A stretch of DNA of 64,000 bases from Phyto melanocephala (Eukaryota > Arthropoda > Insecta > Diptera > Rhinophoridae): positions 96,259,015 through 96,323,014 of the forward strand of contig OW799237.1 of NCBI GenBank assembly GCA_941918925.1. Direction: 5' to 3'. The notes below the pieces were generated by a model that saw only the letters and a program-made list of their open reading frames with translations, ran no database searches and was not told where the DNA came from. Of this stretch, positions 47,897-59,819 are shown in pieces. How positions within the stretch are numbered: position 1 is the stretch's first letter; the number at the start of each line of letters is the position of its first letter. A program made the position numbers and the translations under genes.

Positions 47897-49472
47897 ACAA
47901 GAAAGAGTGCTATATTTGCTCGTGCCGAATGTTATATACTCTTCACAACGTGTAGTCATTCAATAAAAATTGTTTTTAAGACCATTGATCACATTAATAT
48001 GAAATATCTACATACATGTATGTCTCATCATTTTAAAATTATAAACTGGATTTATGTATGTATATTTAAAAAATAAATATAAAAAAAAAATAAACATAAA
48101 AAAAATAACAAAAAAAAAATAGAAAAAAACAATTAATAAATATGTGTAATAAATAAAAAAAATTTTTATTGGTCTTAACTGGAATTCGATGCTACGTTCA
48201 TCCAGTTTGTATTGGTATGAAACAGAGATCTGCAACGAATACTAATGAAGTAAGTCAACTTGAATCATTATTCATTATTTCGTTGATTTATACGCATTCA
48301 TACTTATTGAAAAGTCTTCACTAAATACTTATACGTACTTTTAAATTTAAGGTACTTATAGTACTCATATTTAGCAACACGTATAACTCAGTTGATTGCT
48401 ATTGTCGTTCACGCAAGATAAAAAGACGATCAAATGCAAGTATGACTCGCATACCCATTATGAAGTTGTGTTTTTTAACTAGGCTTGCCAGATTACAATT
48501 TGACATTCGCCATAATAATTGTGGATTGTTAAAAAAAAATAAACAATTTAAATTTAACAAAATAATTCAAAAACAACAAGCAAGACTTAGATTTTGTTTT
48601 TGCGTACTATCTTTCAAATTAAAGTAAGCACCTAAAAACGTAGTTTTTTAATTTGCTGCAAAAAATTTGAAGATGAAAATAGAAAAAACAAAATAACTGT
48701 TATTGTTAACCTCTTAATTTAGAAGCCAACCAAAACTTAGCCTAGAGGCCATAATCAGTTACATTTATTTAAAAATTGAATAGTGATACTTCCAAAAATT
48801 GTATAAAACATATTGTAACATTGCAAGTTTTCTTGCGACTAAAAAATATCTTGCACTCTTCGACATGGCAACATTGTTTATTCTTCATACAAATGAGAGC
48901 TGTTAATGTGTTTGTTGTTGAGTCAACTTGAATCATTCTATGAAGATAAGTATTTTCTTAAAAATAAGAATCAACGTAAGTAGTTTTGCAAATCATATAA
49001 GTATGGGACGCTATAAATATAAGTACGACGTAAGTAGTACTTATGTTCATTGTGAGTTGTACTTATAAATCAACGTTGTTGTGGGTATGCGTACGTCAGC
49101 TCAGTTAAATTTCAATGATTTATACGCACCTATACTCAGATTTTATGACTCACTATGAATATTGAAAAAATGACTCAAAGCCGATCACTGGTGTGAAAAG
49201 GCGAGATAGTCAAGGTTTTTTTTATCATATCTTATTTGTTTAAAAAGCGATTTTTCTAGTTTTCAATACCAATTTATTTCCAAATATTTCTGATATTTTG
49301 GTACCCCACACGAGTCTTGAAAATGCCTGAGGGCTTAAAAAAGTTGATTTCCACATACAAACGGACAGACGGACAATGCTTAATTGACCCCCCTATTCAT
49401 AAGCTTTCAGAAAATAAATATATACTTTATGACAAACCTATATAAACCCTTTCACTCGCTGTGAAGGGTATT
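47897..49472 (-). mobile_element. DINE-like element, second subfamily, split by a hAT element
   Basis: It matches the copy at 35346 on both sides of the insertion: the 3' hairpin region at 47897, the A/T microsatellite and the GAATTCGATGCTACGTTC patch up to 48222, then from 49191 the remaining part to the ACCCTTTCAC/GTGAAGGGT hairpin at 49472. Without the insertion it is about 608 bp. Confidence 0.75.
48223..49190. mobile_element. Non-autonomous hAT element nested in a DINE-like element
   Basis: The ends CAGAGATCTGC and (reversed) CAGTGATCGGC fit the hAT terminal pattern. The 8-bp flanks are GTATGAAA (48215-48222) and GTGTGAAA (49191-49198), a target duplication with one change. The inside has repeated GTCAACTTGAATCATT and ATTTATACGCA words in its two halves but no transposase. 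Confidence 0.8.
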
Positions 49473-49479
49473 AATTTCT

Positions 49480-50065
49480 CGTATATATTAATTTTTTCGG
49501 CCTTATGCAGCCCCATTGTTGCAAAATATATAAACTATATTCACAATTAAATATTTTCTAGTACATGTACAGAGGTCCTAGTTTATTAAATTTGGTAACA
49601 AGAAAAAATTTTTAGTGAAAAATATTTTTTCAATGCTGCTCAAAACTTTGATCTGTTAAATGCAGGGAAAAGATGGATTTGACACAACAGCAATTCTTTT
49701 GTTCGACTTCTTTGGGTTAGAGAACGGTTATTATTTTTACACTTGAACAAACATAGATATTACTTTTCAAACTTTTAATAAATCTATAATTGTTTATCAC
49801 ATTAATTGAAAATTTACACTTCGATAAATTTTGTACTTTCTATTTACTTTTCGATGGTTAAGTGATACATGTCTACAAAAAAACTCATTTCAGTTAAAAT
49901 AAGTACATTCATGCAAAAAAAAAATATTATAAAAAATCATTCAAATCGAATGCCTCTTTGTTAACAATTTCACACTTGACACTTAATGGATATACGAAAA
50001 CAACATAATAAGACTCAAACAAATACAAAGTTCTATATTAGGGTGTTGCGTTACAAAAATAATTT
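49480..50065. other. AT-rich sequence, no gene recognised
   Basis: No features seen. Confidence 0.5.
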
Positions 50066-50149
50066 TAATTATACCCTTTACCTGTGCTGTTATTTCTTTT
50101 GTAATTTCTACAATATTCATTTTTGATGTATAGGGTGGGCCAAAAACTA

Positions 50150-50825
50150 CGTTTTTGTTTATTATATTTTTTTTATTTATTTTTTAATATAATATCAACT
50201 TCATATGATAAAAGACTTAATAAAAAGTAGTATCAAAGAGATAACCACCATTTCAATCGATGCACAATTTGTGCCTTTAACAGACATTTTACAAAGTTTC
50301 GGGCTCTGTGACCCTGATCCACAGCTTCAATATTGACTTTTTCTGCTCTTTAGTTTGGAGCTTGTTAACATATACTGGTTCTTTGAGAGAATTCCACAAC
50401 TTATCGGGAGCAATTAAATCTGGTGAACGCGGTAGCCAATTAAATTCTGAATTTCTCTAGATAATTCTGTCATCAAAAATTTTATTGAAAGTAGTAACTG
50501 TGGTATGTGTCATGCATACAGTTTCTCTATCCTACTAAAACCACTTGTTTGCCATCACAGGGCGTCACTATATTACTGGCTTTATTCTCTGAAAAGTGTG
50601 GTCCTATAACTCTTTGTGATGTCGCTCCACATCATACTGTACTATGTGTGCAATGAAACGATTAATAGTGGTTTTGTTAGGAACATTTTTGGTGTTAAAA
50701 ACATTTTATTATGTTCGATGGTCAGTAAAATTAATGGCCAATGGTAAAGTTAAGTTATGCCACTTTGGTTTATTGTGCGGTCGATTAATTTTGCGTTGGA
50801 TGAATAAAATCTAAAGGAAAAAATA
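50150..50825 (-). pseudogene. Mariner-type transposon piece with C-terminal transposase relic
   Basis: The left end GGGTGGGCCAAAAACTACG follows TA. The minus strand then reads back into IIQRNSEFNWLPRSPDL (the third catalytic region, usually WPPRSPDLT) and KEPVYVNKLQTKEQKK near 50340-50460, and NGGYLFDTTF near 50245 (usual C-terminal GGHL). Stops are frequent. The N-terminal half is missing; the join with the next piece is near 50826. Confidence 0.6.
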
Positions 50826-50827
50826 AA

Positions 50828-51553
50828 ATGTTTTCCAATAGGGATGACATGATTTTGAAGTGACCATTCGGTCATTTGTAATATGTCATGATCTGTCGTT
50901 TGTTTTTCATTATATTAAGTGGTGTTTTGAATTTCAACATGGCAAGATATACGGAAGGGCAACGTTTAAAAGTTATTGAGTTTTATTATCAAAATAATCG
51001 TTCTCCAATTGCAGTTTTTCGTGCACTTTTGCCATTTTATGATCATAATAATCGTCCAAGTGTGCCCGCTATTCGTCGAATTGTTGATAATTTTGAGCTA
51101 AAATTTTCTTTACATAATGTACCAGTGCCAATAAGACAAAGAACCGCTCGAAGTAATGCAAATATTGCAGCCGTTCAAGCAAGTGTTGCTGAAGAGCGCA
51201 ATTTGTCGATTCCAAGACGTTCTCAACAATAGGAAGGGACTGCCTCAAACCACAACCTGGCGGCTTTTTAGAAAAATTTGGGTTTATATCTGTATAAAAT
51301 TGTTCTCACTCAAGAACTGAAGCCATTGGACCACTGTCAGCGTGTTGACTTAGTGAAAAAAGTGCTGGAAAATTGGGTTCATCGAATTCGTTCCTGCAGA
51401 CCGAATGGTCATGGAGACCATTTGAATGACGTTTTATTTAGAACTTAATTGTATCGATTGTACATCAGATTAAATAAAAAACTTTTTCATTTGCTTAACA
51501 ATAAGCGTATTTTAAAAAAAAAAATCATACCATTTTTTTTGGAAAACCTTTAA
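50828..51553 (+). mobile_element. Mariner-type deletion derivative, opposite orientation
   Basis: The ends AAATGTTTTCCAA and (reversed) AAAGGTTTTCCAA are each next to TA. At 50939 a frame starts MARYTEGQRLKVIEFYYQNN, the DUF4817-type DNA-binding domain of IS630/mariner transposases, and runs to a stop at 51230-51232. Shifted, it continues as GLPQTTTWR and LKPLDHCQRVDF. Near 51368 the text jumps from VLEN straight to ENWVHRIR and HGDHLNDVLFRT, the enzyme's last residues, so the whole catalytic core is deleted at a short match (GAAAATTGGGT). Confidence 0.75.
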
Positions 51554-52514
51554 CTTTCTGAAAGCATATATATCGGGAGTCGATTAACTTATGTCTGTCT
51601 GTCCAAGTGTTAGTTAAAATCATTTTTTAGAAGCCTCCACATATTGCTCAGATCTGTATAGGGTGTCAATCTTTTAAATATATTCGGAAAAATAGTAATT
51701 GAAATAAAACGCAACTGCTTTAAAATTTACGAAGAGATTATCATTTTTTCTTCTCATAATTTTACAACAAAAACTAACATATTTAAGCCTTAGGATAAGG
51801 TTTAGACACGTATAGGTATGATATAAATCTAGGGCTATCTATAAAAAATCATTTATAAATGGATTACTTATCGGCAAGTTATAAGCTAAAATAATTTTGT
51901 GATCGTCACGCTAGAGACACCAATTCACAAGGCGTAGACTCGAAACTATTTCTAAAAAAAAAATCTAGCAAATAATTTGAGACTATGTAAGGTATGAGAA
52001 CCAAGATACAACTGCTTTGGAGTAGTACCTAAAATTTACAAATGGCAATGTTCATTTTTTGAGCTTCTAGACAACCTAAAGGGTTAGTGTTGATATCAAA
52101 GGATAAGGTCTAACTTTCAAAATACATAGTACTAAAAAAACTTTTATATGTAGGAAGCCATAAAAAATTTGCAATCCAAGGTGGAATAATTTGTTTACTT
52201 TAAGCCACACACTATTTATTTTAAGGCTTAATCTTAGAATACGGTTTACTTGAAAATCTTTAAAATCCGAGATGCCGTTTGAATCAAGCAGGTGTTTAAT
52301 CTTTTTAACATCATCAACATAAGTATAAAATAAAAAAGCAAGACTTTTAGAAAAAAGTTCGATATGAAATATTTTAAATCAAAAATAATATAAAACATTA
52401 ATATGAAATCTAGGCTGCGCTATGATGCTGTCATTACAAAAATGAGAATGAAGATTTAGCCTATTACATTATCAGATTCGGCGCAGCCGAAACTAGTACT
52501 TTTACTTGTATTTT

Positions 52515-53880
52515 TTTTTTTTCTTTACTAAAAAAGTGGCAACGATTCTTGGGAAATATAGTAATAAGCATTTTTATTGGTTTTTGCATCAAAAATATTC
52601 AATACTATATTTTAGTAAATCATACAATTAATTGAGGAGTGCAAATTATTCATAAAGTTAAAGGAACATTAAGGCAGACCTCACAATCGATTGTGCTAGG
52701 TCTAAAACAGTGAGAGGACTTTTTTCAATGTGATATGTTTCGTACTTATGAGCAAATTAATTAATTAAATTACTCTATAAGGTGAAATTTATTTTAACAA
52801 ATTTAAGAATTTAATATAAAAATATGGAAATTCTATAGAAAATTCTCTCCTGCTAACGTACTTTAATGGATTTTTTTTAACTTAAAAACAATTTTCTGAT
52901 CCCGATAAAAGAAGAATATTTTATTGTTGAAATACCCTACTAAATGAGTTTGTGTGTATACGTATAGATAAAAAGTGAAATCAAAAATAGTAAAAATCAA
53001 TTTTAATACTAAATGAAAAAAAGGAAATTTACATTTTCAACAAATATTCACAAAATATTTATTTTTATTTCTTTATCTGCCTGTGTTGAATTTAATTCTA
53101 TATGACAACACTACACAGCAATGCCATGAAATATTTAAGAACATGTATTTACAATTTTTTTTTATATATTTTACAGTGTTATTATTACTTGTAATTATTC
53201 ATGTACATATTTATTTTTAAATTTAAATAAAGAATTTTTCGAAATCTTTAAGCAAATGGACTTTTAGAAAATAAATTATAAATTTTAGATTGTAAAAGAC
53301 TAATATTAAAAGTTAATTTTAAAAAGTTTCTTTTATTTTTATAGACGGCAAAACTAGTGGTAACATGAAGGACAATAACAAACACAGAAGAGAAGTAAAT
53401 GTTGGTAAATTTTGGAAATAATAGTTTAACTATGTTGTTAAACAAAAACCGAGCATGTGAGGCAGGAATATTTCTTTAAGTGTATATAAATTTATAATAA
53501 TAAAAATATTATTCTAAGTAGCTTGGAAAATTTTAATATAAGTATCAAGGCATATTTATTCATCAGGTAATTGCAGTTTGGAGGGAATTTTTTTGTTTAT
53601 ATTTTTTATGTATGAAGTTTGACATTTGAAATAAATTAGAAAAGAGAGAAAATTGTTTTTTATTTATGCATTTTGACAGCTTAAACTTAACGTAAGTGAA
53701 GAAAAGAATAATCAGCTGACGAATCAAGAGTACCTGATGAATAAATATGCCTTGGTATATACTTTAAAAAAATTTTTAAAATAATTTTGATTAATTGTGA
53801 AGATTTGTAATTGATAAGAACGAAATACCCTTTTTGTCTGTGTTACAATTTAAAAGAAAAATAAATAAAAAGAAATATTT
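52515..53880. other. AT-rich sequence, no gene recognised
   Basis: Nothing recognised. Confidence 0.5.
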
Positions 53881-53887
53881 ATGTGAC

Positions 53888-54092
53888 AGCGCATAGAGAA
53901 AGGGACCTAAGGGTAAAAAAAAAAATTTTAACTTTTTTTTTTTTTTTGATGTGGATAACATCTGAGCATCGAATGAGTCCGATCCCATGCCCCAAATGTG
54001 TTCCTCCTCTGAGATATGCGCGTTTTATAAAAGTGAAGTCGACGATTCGAAGCGCAAATAGAAAGGGATCTAATGGTAAAATTTATATATTT
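53888..54092. repeat. Direct repeat pair flanking a short insert
   Basis: GCGCATAGAGAAAGGGACCT at about 53890 returns as GCGCAAATAGAAAGGGATCT at about 54052, both followed by a TAA-GGTAAAA-like stretch. The 163-bp step suggests a tandem duplication or the ends of an element. Confidence 0.5.
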
Positions 54093-54656
54093 TCATATTT
54101 TCCCCTACTAAATTAACAAAATAACTGACACTTGACACTTGACACACACTTAACACCATTTTTGTGTCGTAATGTTCGATTAGATTTTTGTAGCGTTTAA
54201 TTCCCATTGTATACAGGAAGAAGTACATAGTACGGCATATCGACAAACTTCGAAAATAATATATCTGATTGTACCGTTTCTTCATAGCTCGCGATTGATC
54301 ACCAACTTTTGACCTGAGCATTGCATCGTTACGGTGAGCTGCCAGATGTGCGAGAATAATTAAATCTTGGGATTCCTTATCTAAGTTCATGAAAGACGTA
54401 CGAAAATCCACAGTCATCTTCTTATGGATCACTTCATTGCATTGATTTAAACAACACGGAGGTATTTTTACAGTCGAACAACTACCTTTTCTTCGCGTAA
54501 ATAAAGATCAGATTTATCAATGTACATCTTATCGGTATCATCTTCAGAGTCACTATCCAATAATTCTGAGAAGTGATCGTCATCATCCTCGTCATCAGGG
54601 AAGCGATAAAGTAAATCTACTTCTTCGAATTCGTCCTTCATTTCATCCTTAAACAA
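54070..54656 (-). pseudogene. Acidic/Cys-rich ORF fossil of transposon-like type
   Basis: On the minus strand an acidic leader (54656-54468; PDDEDDDDHFSELLDSDSED) ends in a stop. One frame over, a Cys cluster (PPCCLNQCNEVI near 54440) leads without break into LDKESQDLIILAHLAAHRND and, near 54270, YYFRSLSICRTMYFFLYTMG. This order (acidic stretch, Cys box, LxxLxxHR, then a CRxxFLFL-like segment) recalls, from memory, the start of a widespread group of transposon-related proteins with an integrase-like core, but that core is absent here. The single frameshift near 54475 could instead hide a small intron, so a fragment of a host or domesticated gene is not excluded. Confidence 0.4.
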
Positions 54657-54824
54657 ACAGTAAGAATGTTATCAGTTTTAAATTATTTTAAAGCAATTCA
54701 AAACATCCCGAATACGGTTCAAAGCTGTTTAAGATTTTTTTCTTTTTTGAAATATGCTATAAATATATTTCTAGCCTTATTTAAATTTTAATTATGCAAA
54801 ATTTTCAATTAAAAAGAAAACATT

Positions 54825-55076
54825 GGCGGAAATCACCCTTCGTTGCAAACATGATGCAAATGTTGCAGATCTTGCAAGTCTTTTATATGTTCTATTGCAA
54901 ACGTTGCTTTTGATAATTTCCAACCTTTTTTAGTATTGGAAATAAGTGCTTGTGTGGGAAATGTACTTTTAGTGTATATTGTTTTTGTGTGGTTGCAAAC
55001 TTAAGAATATATATACTAGACTTGCAAGATCTGCAACAATTGCATGATCTGTTTGCAACAAAGGGTGATTTCCCCT
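54825..55076. mobile_element. MITE with about 80-bp inverted repeats
   Basis: The left arm has GAAATCACCCTTCGTTGCAA and then GTTGCAGATCTTGCAAGTCT; the right arm is its inverse with small changes, leaving a loop of only about 80 bp. It could fold into a long hairpin. No coding capacity. Confidence 0.85.
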
Positions 55077-55079
55077 ATT

Positions 55080-57045
55080 TTTTAAAATATTCATTTGACC
55101 AAAGAAAATTGTTTTTATCAATTTGTAGTTCTTTGCTTTATCACTAGAAAAACATAGAATAATCTGAGATATACTTCTCACATATACTTTATTTATTTTA
55201 TTTCAGTTTCTTTCCTTTTCTATTATTGATTTTTCCTTTTGTTCTAAATTTTTTTTTGTTTCATATTACAAGGTGCAAAATTTTGTTTTCACATCCTACA
55301 CGTTGAGCAAATATTTGCGAATGTTTCATGTCCGTTTATAGTTGATTAAAGTTCTTTGAGTGCTATTGATGAGAAGGTGTTTTAAACAATGTTCACATTT
55401 TTTACCTTTGAAATTGTCATGACAAAATTTTTTTTCCAAATTTGTTACTTATTTTATTAACTTTCTAAAAAATGTCATTGTATATGTGTAAGTATGATCA
55501 AATAAAAGAGAAGTATTAACCTTGTCCAAAGTGTTTGAGTTTAACATGAAGCTTAATGTGGCCCATCGTTAGGCTAATTCATTACTATTTGACAGTTTGC
55601 GTGTAGTTTTTAACTACATTCAACTTTTGTATTTTAATTCCTTAATTGTTAGGCAATATTAATTTCGTACACAAATGTAATGTGATGCTTTTCTTCTTTT
55701 TTAAGCAAAGATCTTTTTTGATTTTATTTTACAATATACATATTTCTTAAATATTTAACGAATAAGGATGGACAATATCTAGGAGGAAGTATCATCATCA
55801 TCCGAAGTTTTTTAAAAAAATTTGAAAAATGATATTTTAAAAATGTTTATGTCAAATTTATAACAATTTATTTAAATATAGTTTTAAATATTTATTTATC
55901 AGACGATTTAATATTTACTAGTCAGCTAATTTGTTTAGAGCAAACTACAAATATAGACAAGTAATTTTTTCTCTTCTCTCAATTTATTTCAAATGCCAAA
56001 CCCCATTAAAGAAAATTCAAATAAAATTCTATACAAACTACGATTACCTGGGGTATAAATATGTTTTTTACTATTTGCTAAAATAGTTGATTTTTCAATT
56101 CAATATTGTTTTGAAAATAAGTGGTTTTTGCCAGTTAATTATAAATAGGTTGCTGGTGGAGCTGTGCTCGAAAGTATTTTGAGTTTGCTGTTAAAATCAA
56201 GGTTTTATTTCTCCACCACATCAACAGCTTAAGGATGAATAAAAAAGAAACAGTTAATGGTATATAAATCACTCCTACACTTAACATTTCCTAATTGTAA
56301 AAGCGTTTGACATCCTTAATATCAATGTAATATTATACTCACAAAAATTTAACAAAATCCTTAACACAATTTATTTTTCACAAAATATCTAAATGGGTAT
56401 AAAACATGATGTTAAATAAGTAAAATGTTTAAGTGATACAATAACTCTTTCTTTGTCACTATGTTCTAGAACAAGAGCCTTAACTTGGAGACTGCAGAGT
56501 ATTAAATTATATTTTAGCAAAAGACAAAATTACTTTTATTCAAGTGAAATGCGAAATCAAACTTGTAAAACAAATAACGCATGTTATGAATCTAAAAGGA
56601 CATCCTATTGTAGTAGAATAATGAACATTTGATACTAGTTTTCACATCATTGTAAATAGTAGTATACTTTAAGTGTTAAGAATAGGCAACTTTGTTTTAA
56701 AATAAAAGGAAAAGAAAGGGCAGTTGAGATACAGCGATCGATAATATTACACTATCTATAAAACACAATTACTTATTTTATTTCGGGATTATTCAAACTT
56801 ATCACTAGATGGATTTTTTTTTATCGTATTTTTGTTATATTTTGTATAACCGGGATTATTTTGAAAAGTGGACGTGGTATCTCTAATATAAAGAAAATAG
56901 ATCAGAGCATACTTTAAGACGGACGTAAAGGATTTTATTGATTCTTCATTAATTCAATAAAATATCTGTTCATCGCTTTTCCTAATTAAAAAAATACATT
57001 TTCGTTGCTATTCATATTAAAAACTTAGCTAATTCGCAAGGGTTT
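55080..57045. other. AT-rich sequence, no gene recognised
   Basis: A stretch near 56860 (AAGTGGACGTGGTATCTCTA) has a diverged second copy near 57293, on the far side of the MITE at 57051. No coding gene was recognised. Confidence 0.45.
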
Positions 57046-57050
57046 CCTAC

Positions 57051-57160
57051 GTGTCGTATTGTCATAAAGTCATAATTTCCCAAATACTGTATTCTTTATT
57101 GTTAAATTTTAAGACGTTTTAAATTTTATTAAAAATTATGACTTTATGAAAATGCGACAC
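57051..57160. mobile_element. Small foldback MITE
   Basis: GTGTCGTATTGTCATAAAGT with CATAATTT at the left is inverted at the right (reversed: GTGTCGCATTTTCATAAAGT), giving arms of about 28 bp in 110 bp. Confidence 0.75.
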
Positions 57161-57164
57161 TTAG

Positions 57165-58800
57165 TTCACATTGTGAATAAGCCAACCATTGCAGCATGTA
57201 TGTTAGAGCATCACTTTAGAACGACTCAGCCAATTTCACTGATTCTTTTTGTGCTACATTTAGTATTATCCGGTTTGCTTGCAAACAAATTAAAAAGTAG
57301 GCATGATATCTCTAAAGCAAAGAAAGTAATATCTGCTGCATGTTTTTAAGATAATAAATTGTAAACGGCCCAATTCATTTTACACATTCCTTTTGTATTG
57401 TATTATTAATTATCAGGACAATGTTTGGGTAAAAAAACAATAAAAACCGCTCTAGCCGAATTCTATTTATTTCTACAATCATGTACAAGGACAAAAAAGA
57501 AAGAAAGAATTTTTAGTTTACATTTTTTTTCTTAAATTAAACGCAGAAAACTTTGTCGCTAATTAATCAATTGAAGATTTGAATTGAGATTTTTAGCATA
57601 TATTTCCATAAGTACATTTTTATATAAACGTAACAAACGTTTCAATAGGTGTCATTGGAGCTGCAAAATTTTACCTTGTTTGGGTAAAAACAGAGACAAT
57701 CCTTTTCTTTCGCTCATATCTAAGCTCGTAATATGCACACACAACTGATTTTTAATTACAAAACTATCGACAGGATATCCTATAAATTGATATTATATAA
57801 GAGCCTAAAGTAAGACTGTAAGTAGATTTCAACATATACATTTAAAGACGGTATAGTTTTGTAGGTATGGGGCACATACAAAACTTTAAATATTTGCCTG
57901 TAGTAAACTAGAGTAGAGTTAGTTATTTGCCTTCAGGTTGAATTTTAAATTATATTTACTCAAGAGAGAGTAAATATAGTTTTAGGGATTTGTTTTAGGA
58001 AGAGACAAATTAAAAGACGATACAAATTAGCTATTGTCTTTTCAATATTAGGGTTTATTTATTTATACCTTTGTACATACATCTGTAGATTATTTACCAA
58101 AGTTGCGCACACCAGTGTAAGTAAAAAAAAAAACGATCCAGTTGATGGTACTATAGCTTAAGTAGTTCGTTACAAAATTGTGCCGAGTAATTATGTTTTC
58201 TTAACTCCAAACCTCGGTTTTAAGCAAACCGAAGATTTGGCGGAAAACCGGTTGGAAATTTCCAAGCAAAGTAACGCCAATGTGGGCAACTTTACATTAT
58301 TTTCTACGATATGTGGTCAAGTGTAATGCAATGTTGAATATAATTCAAATGTAAGTATACTTTAAATGTAGGTAAGTAATTCAAATTGGTACAATATATA
58401 TAATAACATTAATTATAATTTCATTTTTAATGCATTTAATATAAAATTAGATTTATACAGTATAAAAATAAATAAAATGTATGTCTAATGATGATTTTGG
58501 ACAGACGGATTTAGTTAAATTAATTCCTCTATATATAAGAATTCAGAATATGCCGTTCCGTTTTCGCCTTTTACAAGGTACTAGCAAAATCTGAAAGCTC
58601 CAGTGTAGTCTTTAAGGCTTTAAGAATTTTCTAATGAAATATAAAAATAACCATGCAACGCAGTTTGTTAAGAATGATGTGCCTTGATCTATCGCTATTT
58701 ACTTACATATGGTCCTAATAGATGTATAATTCCCTTCTTAATCAAAATACATTATAAACTCGGTCTTTAGTAAAAATATTAAAAAATTTCAAATTTTAAA
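57165..58800. other. AT-rich sequence with possible DINE-like scraps
   Basis: Weak resemblance to the DINE-like 3' end near 57455 (CGCTCTAGCCGAATTCTATT) and to a DINE-like inner box near 57710. No coding region was recognised. Confidence 0.35.
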
Positions 58801-58804
58801 AAAC

Positions 58805-58920
58805 TTGTAACCTATTATGCATGTTCGCTTACTTCTCCACTTCATTTTACTACACACAATGTAAACAACCTTTTATGCATGTTCGCTTACTTCTCCACTT
58901 CATTGTACTACATAAAAATT
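58805..58920. repeat. 58-bp tandem duplication
   Basis: TTATGCATGTTCGCTTACTT followed by CTCCACTTCATT occurs at 58815 and again at 58873 with almost no change, so the duplication is recent. Confidence 0.9.
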
Positions 58921-58924
58921 AAAC

Positions 58925-59815
58925 AATTGCTAATTTTCCGGATACATGCAATAAGTTGTGTCTGTGTGTATATTTATCCCAAATTAATTTAGTTTTTCTT
59001 ATTGTACGTTTTTGCTCATTCACCGTTTCTCATCGCTATTTTGTAGAATATCACAAGTGTTTCCTTTTGTTTAATTCTTTTAACAAACATTTGTGTCTCG
59101 TGCTCATTTGTTTTCTCTTTGTTGTGTGCGAATTTTATTGTTGTTGCGCAATTGTTGTTAGCGTATGAATAGCGTGCAACAGGTAAATTAAATTTAATGA
59201 TGTTAAGTAAATATTTATGATTAGCACCATTTTTAGCAAACAATGTTGATTTAATTTCTACAACTTTCTATTCTATAGATCCTACTAAATGTATTATATA
59301 TTTTATTTTCCTTTTTAATGTTTATTTTCATTTATTCCTTTTTCTCTTTTTTTTTGGCAAATTAAAACTCAAGTAAAATTGCGTGTCAAAGTGGCTTTCA
59401 TTAGAAAGGAAATTAAATAGGGTTAATAAACACGTACGGATTAAACTGTAATACTTTTGCGTGAGATTAATTTATAGAGTTGCCAAAAAAAGGCTTTGTT
59501 TGGTTTATTTTAATTTGTATGGCACTAAATTTTAATTGGCATATATTTTATAACAAATGTTCTAAGAAAAGTTTAAGAATTTCTTTGAAAATCATTATAT
59601 GCATGTTTTAAGGGAATTTTTTATTATGCATTTCTTGGAATTTTTTGGTTTCCTAAGAATGTCCTAGAAATTTGAAATGTAGCAATTATTTCCAAATCCT
59701 TCTTATTATGTTTTTATATTAGAGTGTAACAAAGTAAATATTTAAATGAAATGAATATTAATTTCATTTATTTGTACATTTGTTATTGAAACATTCGACA
59801 ACATTTTCATCAAAT
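58925..59815. other. AT-rich sequence, no gene recognised
   Basis: The overlapping openings at 58956-59243 resemble no known protein. Confidence 0.5.
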
Positions 59816-59819
59816 CTTA

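Larger units (their letters stand above)
50070..52509 (+). mobile_element. DINE-like element, third subfamily, split by mariner sequence
   Basis: The left end TATACCCTTTACCTGTGC with TTGTAATTTCTACAATATTC runs to 50148; after about 51554 the element resumes with AAAGCATATATATCGGGAGT, the GTCTGTCTGTCCAAGTG box and long AT-rich text, ending AGATTCGGCGCAGCCGAA and CTTTTACTTGT at 52509. The relic at 19085 is its closest relative in this window. Confidence 0.65.

Noticed and set aside
58956..59243. Overlapping openings of 70 and 75 codons
   Set aside because: They shadow each other on opposite strands and carry no known motif.
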